Positions 17,354-25,984 of a DNA stretch of 64,000 nucleotides are shown here, piece after piece (position 1 is the first letter of the stretch; each line of letters opens with the position of its first letter). The notes beneath the pieces are model-generated. The model did no database searches. It had not been told where the DNA came from and was given only the letters and a program-made list of their open reading frames with translations. The DNA comes from Candidatus Nitrosopelagicus sp. GTDB taxonomy: Archaea > Thermoproteota > Nitrososphaeria > Nitrososphaerales > Nitrosopumilaceae. The stretch is taken from contig JAOMCQ010000002.1 of assembly GCA_028345095.1 (NCBI GenBank), positions 1-64,000 of the forward strand, in the 5' to 3' direction. Both the position numbers and the translations under genes were made by a program.

Positions 17354-18009
17354 TGACGGATATGCAAGATTTAGACACTAGATGGGAAAAAGGTACGAAT
17401 GAATTAATTTCAAGATTATTAGAAAAAGGCATAAAATTTTCAAATCTAAAATGTCTTGAAATTTTTGGTCGTGATGGGACATGGCATGTGTCAATATTTG
17501 CTAAGTTAGTAAAATCAATGGAAATTTGGGAGATTGATGAGAAATGGAAAGATGAATTACAAAAAAATTTTTCAAAATCAGATATAAAAATTATAGATTC
17601 AATAAAAACAATAAAAAATAATTTAGAACTTCCGAAAGTTGACATATTATTAATTGATAATCCAATGAATTTGTACGGAAATGAAAATAGTCAAGAGAAT
17701 AGATATTGCGAACATTTTGATATGATTGAGGAGATTAAGAAATTTTGTAATAAAAAAATTCTTGTAATTTTTAATGTAAATCGTCATCCATTTGATTATA
17801 ATTTATATCCAGAATGGAGAAAACGTAGAGAACAGTTTTACATGAATACAGAAACAGATAATCTAAGCATAGAATTTTTACATAAATTTTATGAACAATT
17901 ATTTGAAAAGTTGGGATTTAATATTATTTTTAACATTAATGTTACAAGAGTTTTTTTTAAGAAAATTGATATGACACACTACTTTGCATATTATCTCGAA
18001 TTGAAATAA
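17353..18009 (+). CDS. Methyltransferase-like Rossmann protein
   Basis: 218 residues, no family named with confidence. The order of elements suggests a class I SAM-dependent fold: a glycine-containing loop after the first strand (CLEIFGRDGTWH near 35-46), an acidic end to the second strand (EIWEIDEKW), and LPKVDILLIDNP near 92-103 as motif IV. The first loop is not the standard GxGxG, so binding of SAM is uncertain. It starts at the ATG inside the Nudix stop codon (TAATG) and is the last gene of the three-gene run. A sugar or small-molecule methyltransferase is the likeliest reading. Confidence 0.6.
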   Translation: MTDMQDLDTRWEKGTNELISRLLEKGIKFSNLKCLEIFGRDGTWHVSIFAKLVKSMEIWEIDEKWKDELQKNFSKSDIKIIDSIKTIKNNLELPKVDILLIDNPMNLYGNENSQENRYCEHFDMIEEIKKFCNKKILVIFNVNRHPFDYNLYPEWRKRREQFYMNTETDNLSIEFLHKFYEQLFEKLGFNIIFNINVTRVFFKKIDMTHYFAYYLELK

Positions 18010-18054
18010 TTTAAAAAAAAAGTATTTTTTAAAAAGATAGTTTTGGTGAAGTAA

Positions 18055-18912
18055 TTATTTTGAAAGCTCAAGTAACGCTTTAGCTCGTTTATAGTGGACT
18101 TCATCAATCATTTTTCCATCAACTACAATTGCACCTCTTCCCTTCTTCGTTGATTTTTCATATTCTTTAACCACTAATTTAGACCAAGAAATTTCTGAAG
18201 AATTAGGATGAAATATTTTATGAGTTATCTTGATCTGATCAGGATGGATTATGCTTTTTCCTGAATAACCTAATTCTTTTCCCAATTTGCAATCTTTCTC
18301 TAAACCTTTTTCATCCTTAATTTCTTGCCAAATTCCATCTATAGCAGTAACTCCTGCTGCAGCTGCTGCAACAGGCACTTTGTATCTAGAATATTTTCCA
18401 CCAATTGGATTACCTTTCGTATATTCAATTTGCATGTCGTTCAATAAATCAAATATTCCAAATACTATAGCATCAATTCTCTTACTTGATGATGCAATTT
18501 CATAGCAGTTTATCACACCTAAAGCAGATTCTATAGAAGGAATTAAGCGTATTTTTTTCAATTTTCTTTTCTTTTCTAGATTAAAAATTATTTTTTCAAT
18601 TTTTTTTAATTCTTTTGCTGAACCAACTTTTGGTATTACTATGCCATCCAGTCCTTTTTGAACAATTTTTTCTAGATCATTAGGAACTTTACCAGACTGA
18701 GGAGAATTAGTTCTAACAAAAACTGACGCTTTGAAATCTTTACGTTCTTTCAATTTTTTTGAGATTAAGATTCTAGCGTTTTGTTTTTCTTTGTCAGGTA
18801 CAGAATCTTCTAAATCAAAACAAATAATATCGCCAGAGAGTGATTTTGCTTTTTCTAAGAATCGTGGATTATTTCCTGGTACAAAAACTAGACTTCGAAA
18901 AAGATTTGTCAT
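18055..18912 (-). CDS. HpcH/HpaI aldolase / citrate lyase beta-like protein
   Basis: 285 residues, TIM-barrel family that includes citrate lyase beta subunit, malyl-CoA and citramalyl-CoA lyases. RSLVFVPGNNPRF at 6-18, CFDLEDSVPDKEK at 31-43 and RLIPSIESALG near 122-132 (catalytic Glu) are typical; the C-terminus has the KSIIHPDQI motif that contacts CoA in this family. It would cleave or form a C-C bond in a CoA thioester such as malyl-CoA or citramalyl-CoA. It lies seven bases after the MDR dehydrogenase gene on the same strand, so both belong to one operon, possibly in acyl-CoA metabolism. Confidence 0.85.
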   Translation of the reverse strand: MTNLFRSLVFVPGNNPRFLEKAKSLSGDIICFDLEDSVPDKEKQNARILISKKLKERKDFKASVFVRTNSPQSGKVPNDLEKIVQKGLDGIVIPKVGSAKELKKIEKIIFNLEKKRKLKKIRLIPSIESALGVINCYEIASSSKRIDAIVFGIFDLLNDMQIEYTKGNPIGGKYSRYKVPVAAAAAGVTAIDGIWQEIKDEKGLEKDCKLGKELGYSGKSIIHPDQIKITHKIFHPNSSEISWSKLVVKEYEKSTKKGRGAIVVDGKMIDEVHYKRAKALLELSK

Positions 18913-18919
18913 TAAATGA

Positions 18920-19996
18920 CTATGCGCCTTCAGGCTTCAAAAGGATTTTGCCGAAGAACTTACCAGATAGCATTTTTGTGTGAGCCTCTGCTGCTTGCTC
19001 AAATGTATAAACTGAGTCAACTGCGGCTTTAATTTTTCCTTGACCCATCCAGTATAGACCTTCATCAAGTTCAGCCTTTGTTCCTTGTGTTGAACCTAGA
19101 ACATTAATTCCTTTAAAGAATATGTGTCTAAGATCGATTTTGGCATCATAGCCTGTTGTTGCGCCACATGAAACTAGAGTTGCACCGTATTTGAGCAATT
19201 GTAGTTGCTTGTTAAAGTGAGTTTCACCAATATGATCAAATGATAAATCAATTCCTGGTGCTTGACCTTTTGTTTTAGCAATTTCTTTTGAAATTTTGAA
19301 GACTTGTTTACTCCAGTCTTCTTGTCTATGATCTACTGCATGATCTGCACCTAATTCAAGACATTTATCAAGTTTGTCAGGACTAGCAGTTGCAATAACA
19401 TCACAGTTGTATAATTTAGCAATTTGAATTGCAAAACTTCCAACACCAGAACCACCACCCATAACAAGTACGGTTTGACCTGGAGTAATTTTTGCTCTTC
19501 CAACTAACATGTGCCATGAGGTTAAAATTGTCATGGATGCTGCTGCTGCATCTTCATATGATACTCCTTCTGGAATATGTGAAACATTAACTTCTGGTAG
19601 ATGAACTTCTTCACTGTATGCACCCCATAGCGGGCCGGTTTGGAAACCCCAAACTTGTCTTCTGGTACAATCAAATTCTCTTCCGCTTGTACAAGCACTA
19701 CAAACTCTGCATGCTAGATTAGAATGAGAAACAACTCTATCACCAACTTTGAAACCTTTTACATCTTCACCAACTGCAATAACATCTCCTGCAACATCAG
19801 AACCTGAAACGTGTGGTAGAGGAATTGCAATTGGAACACCTCTCATTCCCCAAATATCATTATAGTTTAGAGCAGATGCTTTATTTGTAAAAACTACCTC
19901 ATCTGGTTTTGGCTTTGGTGAATCAATGTCTTCAACCTTGAGGATTTTTGCATAATCGTCGTCAGGTGCATATTCACGGTATACAACTGCTTTCAT
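18920..19996 (-). CDS. Zinc-type MDR oxidoreductase (possible enoyl/acryloyl-CoA reductase)
   Basis: 358 residues of the medium-chain dehydrogenase superfamily. The catalytic domain includes LPHVSGSDVAGDV near 60-72 and a structural zinc site with four Cys (CRVCSACTSGREFDC near 96-110). The Rossmann domain has VMGGGSGVGSFAIQ near 173-186, and NVLGSTQGTKAE near 303 is usual for the group. Crotonyl/acryloyl-CoA reductases and quinone reductases belong to the same branch. Linkage to a CitE-like lyase, and the 3-hydroxypropionate/4-hydroxybutyrate cycle of thaumarchaea, make an acryloyl-CoA reductase role conceivable, but I cannot show it from sequence. Confidence 0.8.
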   Translation of the reverse strand: MKAVVYREYAPDDDYAKILKVEDIDSPKPKPDEVVFTNKASALNYNDIWGMRGVPIAIPLPHVSGSDVAGDVIAVGEDVKGFKVGDRVVSHSNLACRVCSACTSGREFDCTRRQVWGFQTGPLWGAYSEEVHLPEVNVSHIPEGVSYEDAAAASMTILTSWHMLVGRAKITPGQTVLVMGGGSGVGSFAIQIAKLYNCDVIATASPDKLDKCLELGADHAVDHRQEDWSKQVFKISKEIAKTKGQAPGIDLSFDHIGETHFNKQLQLLKYGATLVSCGATTGYDAKIDLRHIFFKGINVLGSTQGTKAELDEGLYWMGQGKIKAAVDSVYTFEQAAEAHTKMLSGKFFGKILLKPEGA

Positions 19997-20036
19997 AATT
20001 TCGACGTGATTTACCCCTAATTATATTTTTTTGAGA

Positions 20037-20324
20037 TCAGATTCTATTGATTTTAAAATCTTTTTTTGGTTGTTGAGCAGATAATAGAATTTGCTTTAAT
20101 TGATCATCTGTGATTTGGCCAGGAGATTTACCTTGACTAGCAAGACCTAATAGATAATTTTCAACCATATTTGCTAGATCAGGTTTTACCATTTTGACAT
20201 TGTTTAGTCTTAATCTAGCTTCAGAAGTAAGAAGTTGTTTGAGTAACATATCTTTTTGTGCATTAATTTGATCCTCATTTGGTTGATTATTTGGATCAGG
20301 TGCTGGTTCACTCATTTCTAACAC
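20037..20324 (-). CDS. PDCD5-family DNA-binding protein
   Basis: About 95 residues matching the archaeal PDCD5 (TFAR19) family: an acidic, low-complexity N-terminus, LTSEARLRLNNVKMVKP near 31-47, MVENYLLGLASQGK near 53-66, and the basic KKDFKINR tail. Archaeal members are small three-helix proteins that bind DNA; their cellular job is not firmly known. The gene follows S19e, a conserved archaeal pairing. A GTG at 20324 overlaps the S19e TAG by one base; an ATG at 20315 is the alternative start and gives MSEPAPDP. Confidence 0.88.
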   Translation of the reverse strand: MLEMSEPAPDPNNQPNEDQINAQKDMLLKQLLTSEARLRLNNVKMVKPDLANMVENYLLGLASQGKSPGQITDDQLKQILLSAQQPKKDFKINRI

Positions 20325-20779
20325 TAAGAATAAATTTTTAGTTTTGGTGTTGATTGTATAAGTTCACCTAAGATTTCAGTTGCAAGTTTATCTAATTTTT
20401 GCATTCCTTGACGACTAACAACTCTTCCTTTCTTTTCTACTTGTTCAACATAACCTAATTTTTCTAATCCATGAATTGCATTTCTAATTATTGCACCACT
20501 TGCATCTCGGTGATGACGTGCACCATAATACATTTTGCGTTTACCGTCGCCATAAATTGTTCTAAGATCATTTACGGTGAGAGGACCATGAAGGTATATT
20601 TTTCTCATTATAGATGCACATCTAGTATACCACCAATCAGGTTGTTGTGGAGGTTTATCCGCATGTGCACCAGTCTTGACAAAAGATGACCAAACAGGTG
20701 CAGGAATCTCTTCATTTTTTAGTATCTCAGTTAGTCTTGTGATAAATTCCTGTGCAGGTACGTCAAAAACTTTAGCCAT
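20324..20779 (-). CDS. rps19e: 30S ribosomal protein S19e
   Basis: 151 residues, close to the usual length. FDVPAQEFITRL at 5-16, the conserved PDWWYTRCASIMRKIYLHGP near 48-67, and GARHHRDASGAIIRNAIHGLEK near 86 are the family's most conserved stretches. S19e is an archaeal/eukaryotic protein of the small-subunit head with a role in 18S/16S maturation. The ATG at 20779 is preceded by a good TATA-like box at the leaderless distance. Downstream is PDCD5; upstream is the RNase P protein gene, an arrangement seen in archaeal core regions. Confidence 0.97.
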   Translation of the reverse strand: MAKVFDVPAQEFITRLTEILKNEEIPAPVWSSFVKTGAHADKPPQQPDWWYTRCASIMRKIYLHGPLTVNDLRTIYGDGKRKMYYGARHHRDASGAIIRNAIHGLEKLGYVEQVEKKGRVVSRQGMQKLDKLATEILGELIQSTPKLKIYS

Positions 20780-20800
20780 TAGGGAAAAATTCGATAATCG

Positions 20801-20810
20801 TCTTATAAAT
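20801..20810 (-). promoter_or_regulatory. TATA box of the S19e-PDCD5 operon
   Basis: On the minus strand ATTTATAAGA is centred about 26 bases before the S19e ATG. It is the clearest archaeal TATA box in the window, in a 30-base gap, and implies a leaderless transcript. Confidence 0.55.
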
Positions 20811-21109
20811 CATTGAGAAATAATCTTCCGATATGTGTGGTTACAGTATGAACATGTTATTCGTATAGATTTTGGTTTTGAACCAATACGTATTTTTGAT
20901 GCGATCCCAGGAGCAATGAATTTTTTACATTTTTTACAAAAACTAGAACTAATTTCAAATGGCATTTTAATTTTAAATTTCATACTAATTTTTTTAGCAA
21001 TTTCAGCCTGCCTTTGAGCTAACCCGGGATTATTATTTACATTTGATAATGCATTATTGAACAGAATTTCTATACGCTTCATTGCTATCTGTTTTTTTGA
21101 GTTTTTCAT
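20810..21109 (-). CDS. rnp4: Ribonuclease P protein component 4 (Rpp21/Rpr2 family)
   Basis: 99 residues. Two Cys pairs form the zinc ribbon: CKKCKKF near 58-64 and CSYCNHTYRK near 85-94. The upstream helical half has AMKRIEILFNNAL and PGLAQRQAEIAKKI, matching archaeal Rnp4/Rpp21. It binds the RNase P RNA with Rnp1 and helps mature tRNA 5' ends. Both start and length are normal. It is read in the same direction as the tRNA-Gly gene just upstream, and its stop abuts the S19e promoter. Confidence 0.92.
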   Translation of the reverse strand: MKNSKKQIAMKRIEILFNNALSNVNNNPGLAQRQAEIAKKISMKFKIKMPFEISSSFCKKCKKFIAPGIASKIRIGSKPKSIRITCSYCNHTYRKIISQ

Positions 21110-21149
21110 AGTGTAATGTATTAGGATTATTTAGAAATAAATCAATATA

Positions 21150-21223
21150 TGCAGTCAGCGGGATTCGAACCCGCGTCACAGGGTTGGAAACCCCGAATAC
21201 TAACCAGGCTATACTATGACTGC
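21150..21223 (-). tRNA. tRNA-Gly (anticodon UCC)
   Basis: Read on the minus strand, the seven-base acceptor arms GCAGTCA and TGACTGC pair exactly. The anticodon arm CGGGG/CCCTG closes a seven-base loop TTTCCAA, giving anticodon UCC at 21188-21186. The T arm GCGGG-TTCGAAT-CCCGC is standard, and the D arm has three pairs with the invariant GG. The discriminator base is A at 21150. CCA is not encoded and no intron is present. Confidence 0.95.
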
Positions 21224-21245
21224 ATAAGGATTAAAAAAAAATTAC

Positions 21246-21914
21246 CTAAATAAAAATGGTTTTTTCGTATTCATAAACAAGTCTGCTTGCTACAAGATGT
21301 GCTTCCAAAGAAGAATCATGGATTGAAAATGATGTTTCAATTATTTTTTGATTTTCTTTGTTAAAATGCCCTTTTTGAAATCCACCTATAAAAATACATG
21401 AATTTTCTTTAGTTTGATGAATTAATTTTTCAAAAGTGATCTTTTGACCTTCAGTTGTTAGTCCAATTACTTCATCTGGTTTAATTTTAGATATTAATTT
21501 TGATAAAGACGAATTTTCCATTTCCATTAAAATTTCAGTTTCTGATTCAATTTTTTTAGTAAGAAATAATTTTTCTATTAATCCTTGAAATCTATGATAA
21601 GATTTTGGTAATTTAACATGATTACTAATAGAAATCACCTCATCATTTACTGTATGAATAAATACTTTGATTTTATTTTCATAAAATGCAGGAGTTGTAC
21701 AAATAGATAGTAATGTCAAATGTAGAATATCTGGTCTACCACGTTTTATTTCATTTTTTAGTCCTTTCATTGCAGCAAAATGCCATGAATTATCTAGTAG
21801 TGTTTTTGATGGAATTTTTTTGAATTTTTTTGAATATGATGTAACTGATGGATGGTTGTGCATACTTTCAGGTATTAATTCAAGAGATGATTCCACAAGA
21901 ATTATTGTAAGCAT
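21246..21914 (-). CDS. nep1: rRNA small subunit pseudouridine N1-methyltransferase Nep1
   Basis: 222 residues of the SPOUT-class Nep1/Emg1 family, which methylates N1 of a pseudouridine in helix 35 of 16S rRNA and aids 30S assembly. The N-terminal ILVESSLELIP and HNHPSVTSY, then RGRPDILHLTLL near 59-70 and LPKSYHRFQGLIEKL near 102-116, are the family landmarks; the C-terminal FIGGFQKGHF is the knotted SAM-binding loop. ATG at 21914, four bases after the stop of the membrane-anchored protein gene, so it may be cotranscribed with it. The tRNA lies 22 bases beyond its stop. Confidence 0.95.
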   Translation of the reverse strand: MLTIILVESSLELIPESMHNHPSVTSYSKKFKKIPSKTLLDNSWHFAAMKGLKNEIKRGRPDILHLTLLSICTTPAFYENKIKVFIHTVNDEVISISNHVKLPKSYHRFQGLIEKLFLTKKIESETEILMEMENSSLSKLISKIKPDEVIGLTTEGQKITFEKLIHQTKENSCIFIGGFQKGHFNKENQKIIETSFSIHDSSLEAHLVASRLVYEYEKTIFI

Positions 21915-21918
21915 TTCA

Positions 21919-23043
21919 TTATTTAGAAATATTTGTTTTTAATTGTGTCCATGCAGGTTTTATATTTTCATTTTTATCTATTAGGCCAGAATTACATATA
22001 TATTCGTCAACTCGTTCAAGACGAAATGAATTACTAGTAAAACCAGAACCTTGAATAGTTTCTATGTCGTGAGATACACAACTACCTTTTGGTTTATCAA
22101 ATAATCTAGAAATTGTGAAAAATTCTATTTGAGATTCATTTTCTTCAAAGAAATTTAGACTTGATTTGATAAATTTTTCTTGGTCTAAGTTATTTCCGTT
22201 TACAAAATCAGATGTACTCCAACTAATTTCAAAAAACGCTAATTTTTGTGAAGGGAAAATTTCTAGAGTTTTTTCAATATCTTCAATTGCCTGTTGAGGA
22301 GTTCTATCAATATCTCCAACAGTGTCAGTAGGTTTGTAGGAGAGAGCTATAAAATCACCCATTTCTAATTTTGGAGTTAATTCAAATGAACCACCAGGTT
22401 CCATGCCTTTGTTTATAATATTCTCAAGTGACATACTATTTCCAATCTTTACATTTGGATGGTTTGATTTTATTTCTGTAGAAATTCCATTAAAGAATTC
22501 AACATACAAAGGTATTGAAGCAGATGCACGTTGAAAATGATAATCTATATCTCCAGCAAATATTACATAATCTATATTATCATATCTATAAAGAATTTCA
22601 TTTAATACACGAATTGTATCATTTTCTAAAGATTTACCCAATACTTGATTTCCCATCCATGATGGAAATGGACCTAACCTATCTGCATTGATTACTGAAA
22701 AGAAAAGAGTTGTTTTAAAATTATATTTTTCATTTAATTTCATCATAATATCAGTAACACGCCAATCAAAATTTCCTTTTTCAGGTTCAAGATGATTCCA
22801 ATGTATATACAAATTTGTTCGTCCAGCTCCAGATGTTGATGCAATTTTGTATGAATTTTCTAAATCATCAATAGTTTGAGGAGGATTCACGGTGTTAATT
22901 ACCAATCCAATTTTTTTGTTTTGGTAAATTAGTTCATTTGATAATGAGCTAGTATCAACTGAATCACTTTTTGTTATAAAATATGCAGATGCGCCACCAA
23001 TTGCAATAACTAAGATTGCAATTCCAATAATTTTACTATTCAA
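21919..23043 (-). CDS. Exported, membrane-anchored glycosyl-hydrolase-like protein
   Basis: 374 residues. A single N-terminal hydrophobic helix (about 4-23) with no clear cleavage site should anchor it outside the membrane. The rest looks like a TIM-barrel of the clan A glycoside hydrolase kind: TNLYIHWNHLEPEKGNFDW near 76-94 is the common start-of-barrel motif, FAGDIDYHF near 162 and AFFEISWSTSDF near 270 lie where acidic catalytic residues would be. It matches no named family by eye. TTG start at 23043. Its place between nep1 and the ribonucleotide reductase gives no clue to the substrate. Confidence 0.65.
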   Translation of the reverse strand: MNSKIIGIAILVIAIGGASAYFITKSDSVDTSSLSNELIYQNKKIGLVINTVNPPQTIDDLENSYKIASTSGAGRTNLYIHWNHLEPEKGNFDWRVTDIMMKLNEKYNFKTTLFFSVINADRLGPFPSWMGNQVLGKSLENDTIRVLNEILYRYDNIDYVIFAGDIDYHFQRASASIPLYVEFFNGISTEIKSNHPNVKIGNSMSLENIINKGMEPGGSFELTPKLEMGDFIALSYKPTDTVGDIDRTPQQAIEDIEKTLEIFPSQKLAFFEISWSTSDFVNGNNLDQEKFIKSSLNFFEENESQIEFFTISRLFDKPKGSCVSHDIETIQGSGFTSNSFRLERVDEYICNSGLIDKNENIKPAWTQLKTNISK

Positions 23044-23086
23044 TATATCTTGAAAATAGTTTGTATTCTAAAATGTTGTTATCTTA

Positions 23087-25741
23087 TTATCCAGAGGTAC
23101 AACCACTGTATCCACATTCAATACAAATATGGCATCCTTCAGTTAAAACAAGAGTGTTTTTGCAAGTTGGACATAATTTTTCTTCAACATCAGGCTCTGC
23201 TACAACATGATTTTCGTGAGGAAGTTCTTGCGGAGCTGTTACTTTTAGTGCTTCATTGATTTGTTTTAGAATATATGGATTTTTAATATTATTTGTAATG
23301 TAGTCATGTAGATAATCAGTTGCTGTAACTTCAAAGGTTTTTTGAGAATTTTCACCAGTCATGTGTAAAACTTGTTTATGTCTTGAACCGTCACGATAAA
23401 CTGTAATTCCTTTGAGACCTAATTCATGTGCTAATAGATATGCGGCTTTAACATCTTCTGCAGAAACATCATTTGGCATATTGATTGTTTTTGCAATTGC
23501 ATTTCCAATCCAATCTTGCCATACCGCTTGAGCCATTAAATGATCAGTCCAGTGAATATCCATAGCTGTAACAAAGATATTTTGAATCCATTCTGGAATT
23601 TCATCAATTCCTTTAACTGAACCATAATTATCAGCAACTTTTGCCAATAATTCCTCACTGTAAAGACCATTTTCTCTTAGAACTTCTTCAAATATTTTAT
23701 TTGTATAAAAGAATCGTCCAACAGTAACGCGTTTTTCAAATACAAGAGCAAATGTTGGTTCCATTCCATTTGAACAATCTGCTAACATAGATAGTGTTCC
23801 GGTTGGTGCAACAGTTGTTGTAAGAACATGTCTAACTCCATGTTTCTGAATTTTTGCAATTAGAGCGTCCCAATCATAATAATGTCGTTGTTTTGGTTTT
23901 TCATAATAACCAGCAATCGGGATTTTACCTTCAGGATATTCTGTCTTTGAACAAAGTGGGAATGCTCCACGAGATTGTGCTAAAGCAACACTTTCTTCCA
24001 TTGAATAATATGATAATGCTTCTGATAATTTACTCATAAACTCATAACCTTCTTTTGAGTTGTATGAAATTCTTAATTTGTATAATAAATCTGCTACGCC
24101 CATTACACCAAGACCAATTCTTCGTGATTCTTTTGATGCAACATTAATCTCTGGAACCGGATAATGATTTACATCAATTACATTGTCTAAGAAACGAGTC
24201 GTCTTTCTAACAATTTCTTCATATTTCTGCCAGTCAAATTCGTATTGACCATCTGCAGTTCTTTTTGTAAGATTTGCTAAATTAATGGATCCTAAATTAC
24301 AAGATTCGTAAGGATAAAGACTTTGTTCACCACATGGGTTTGTTGCACGAAGTGGTCCACCACGTGCTTTTGCAAATACATTATACTTGTTAATTAAATC
24401 AAAGAAGATTAGACCAGGTTCTGCACTTTTCCATGCAGATGTTGCAATAAGATCAATTAGGTGATGTGCATTGATTTCACGTACTGGGCTACCATCTCTA
24501 GTGCTTCGTAATGTATATGCACCATCATCACTATCTACAAGTGCACTCCAAAAGTCACCCCAAACACCAACACTGACATTAAAGTTCTCTAAAACGCCTG
24601 GTTCTGTTTTGTTAGTAATGAATTTCTCAATATCTGGATGAGATACATCCATAATTCCCATGTTTGCACCTCTTCTCTTACCTCCTTGTTTAATGACATC
24701 AGTTACAGTATTGATAATATTCATGAATGATACAGGTCCAGAAGCAACTCCAGAGGTGGATGCAACAATATCACCTTCCTCTCTTAATTCTGAATAGTTT
24801 ATTCCAACACCGCCACCTGATTTGAAAATTAATGCTGCATCAGAAGTTGTTTTCATAATTTTACCCATGTCATCAGGCATTCCCAATACAAAACATGCTG
24901 ACAATTGTCCAAGACGTCCACCAGCATTCATCATGGTAGGTGAGTTTGGCAAGAAGACTTGGTTGACCATTAGATCAAAGTATTCTGTAATTCTTGCACC
25001 ATAATCAATAAATTCTTTTGCTGCAAGTTTTGTTAATAGATCTTTAAAGCTAATTTTTGCTTGACCTTTTTGTGCTATATCGATATAGCCATTTACTAAA
25101 CCTCTGAAATGATATTGGTTAAGATAATATTCATCAATTTTAAATTTGTAGTTGAACTGATCCAATTTTGTGAGATATTCTTTTGCCTCTTCAATATTTT
25201 GTGGTGTATTTCCTGTTGGATTGAATATGGAAGAATCATGTAAAAGATCACCAATTGTAATTAAAACTGCAACTCTTTCAAACAATTGAGTTGGACTTTC
25301 AGTAATCTCATTTTTATTATTTCTGAATAGGTATCTAGATGCCAATACTCTAAGACAATTAAGATCAAATTCTTTTGAAACAGGATCTAGAACTTTAGTA
25401 TTAAGAACCTTCATTTTCTCATCACGAATCTTTCTTCTCTCATGTCTGTACAAGATGTATGATTTTGCGATTTCACTGTGTCCTTGCTCTATTAAGGTAG
25501 ATTCAACCATATCTTGAATATCTTCTACACTAGGTGGGTTTTCAGTACCGAATCCTTGAGATGATAATTTGCCTAAGACTCCGTTTGTCAAGTTTTGTGC
25601 AAGGTCACGATCACCTTCGCTTGTTGCAAGCAGTGCTTTATAGATCGCATTTGTAATTTTATCCTGATCAAATTTTGTTGTGTCTCCATTTCTCTTTCGA
25701 ATTTCTGCGAAAGATGACTCTATCTGTGAATTTTCAGCCAA
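23087..25741 (-). CDS. nrdJ: Adenosylcobalamin-dependent ribonucleotide reductase (class II)
   Basis: Reduces ribonucleoside di- or triphosphates to deoxyribonucleotides with coenzyme B12 as radical source. 884 residues: an ATP-cone (about 10-100, starting EIRKRNGDTTKF) for allosteric control; then the barrel with GGGVGINYSELREEGD near 315, and NPCGEQSLYPYESCNLGSIN near 466-485 holding active-site Cys, Glu and Asn; and a C-terminal zinc module CPTC...CIECG ending in the redox-active GCTSG. No intein is present. TTG start at 25741, with a GGGGAT ribosome-binding stretch about eight bases upstream. The HTH/ATP-cone gene lies just upstream in the same direction. Confidence 0.95.
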   Translation of the reverse strand: MAENSQIESSFAEIRKRNGDTTKFDQDKITNAIYKALLATSEGDRDLAQNLTNGVLGKLSSQGFGTENPPSVEDIQDMVESTLIEQGHSEIAKSYILYRHERRKIRDEKMKVLNTKVLDPVSKEFDLNCLRVLASRYLFRNNKNEITESPTQLFERVAVLITIGDLLHDSSIFNPTGNTPQNIEEAKEYLTKLDQFNYKFKIDEYYLNQYHFRGLVNGYIDIAQKGQAKISFKDLLTKLAAKEFIDYGARITEYFDLMVNQVFLPNSPTMMNAGGRLGQLSACFVLGMPDDMGKIMKTTSDAALIFKSGGGVGINYSELREEGDIVASTSGVASGPVSFMNIINTVTDVIKQGGKRRGANMGIMDVSHPDIEKFITNKTEPGVLENFNVSVGVWGDFWSALVDSDDGAYTLRSTRDGSPVREINAHHLIDLIATSAWKSAEPGLIFFDLINKYNVFAKARGGPLRATNPCGEQSLYPYESCNLGSINLANLTKRTADGQYEFDWQKYEEIVRKTTRFLDNVIDVNHYPVPEINVASKESRRIGLGVMGVADLLYKLRISYNSKEGYEFMSKLSEALSYYSMEESVALAQSRGAFPLCSKTEYPEGKIPIAGYYEKPKQRHYYDWDALIAKIQKHGVRHVLTTTVAPTGTLSMLADCSNGMEPTFALVFEKRVTVGRFFYTNKIFEEVLRENGLYSEELLAKVADNYGSVKGIDEIPEWIQNIFVTAMDIHWTDHLMAQAVWQDWIGNAIAKTINMPNDVSAEDVKAAYLLAHELGLKGITVYRDGSRHKQVLHMTGENSQKTFEVTATDYLHDYITNNIKNPYILKQINEALKVTAPQELPHENHVVAEPDVEEKLCPTCKNTLVLTEGCHICIECGYSGCTSG

Positions 25742-25832
25742 TTATAATCCCCAAGAACATGTTAAACGGATGAGCTAAAAAACTCTTTGGCAATTATTTT
25801 TCTAACAATGGGTAAATAAAATTCACAACGGT

Positions 25833-25846
25833 ACGAAAAACTTCGT
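25833..25846. repeat. Inverted repeat upstream of nrdJ (copy 1)
   Basis: ACGAA-AAAC-TTCGT, five-base arms. It shares the ACGAA half-site with the longer palindrome 65 bases further from nrdJ. It sits about 95 bases before the nrdJ start codon, where an operator could act. Confidence 0.4.
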
Positions 25847-25910
25847 TTTAGCTATTTTCATAGTGGAAACATCAAAAAGAAGATTTTAACATTAGATCAA
25901 AAAATGATCG

Positions 25911-25925
25911 AAACGAATTTCGTTT
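25911..25925. repeat. Palindrome upstream of nrdJ (copy 2)
   Basis: AAACGAA-T-TTCGTTT, a perfect palindrome with seven-base arms around one base, in the 243-base gap between nrdJ and the HTH/ATP-cone gene. Shares ACGAA/TTCGT with copy 1. Unlike the bacterial NrdR box in sequence. It could be an operator or, in RNA, a small hairpin. Confidence 0.45.
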
Positions 25926-25984
25926 TAAAATTAGTACAACAACCAAAAATGGAATAAGACTCTAATTTTTGTGTCTAGAAAATT

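Noticed and set aside
25742-25984. Cobalamin riboswitch or small RNA before the B12-dependent reductase
   Set aside because: No conserved riboswitch elements are visible, and such switches are essentially bacterial; only the inverted repeats stand out.
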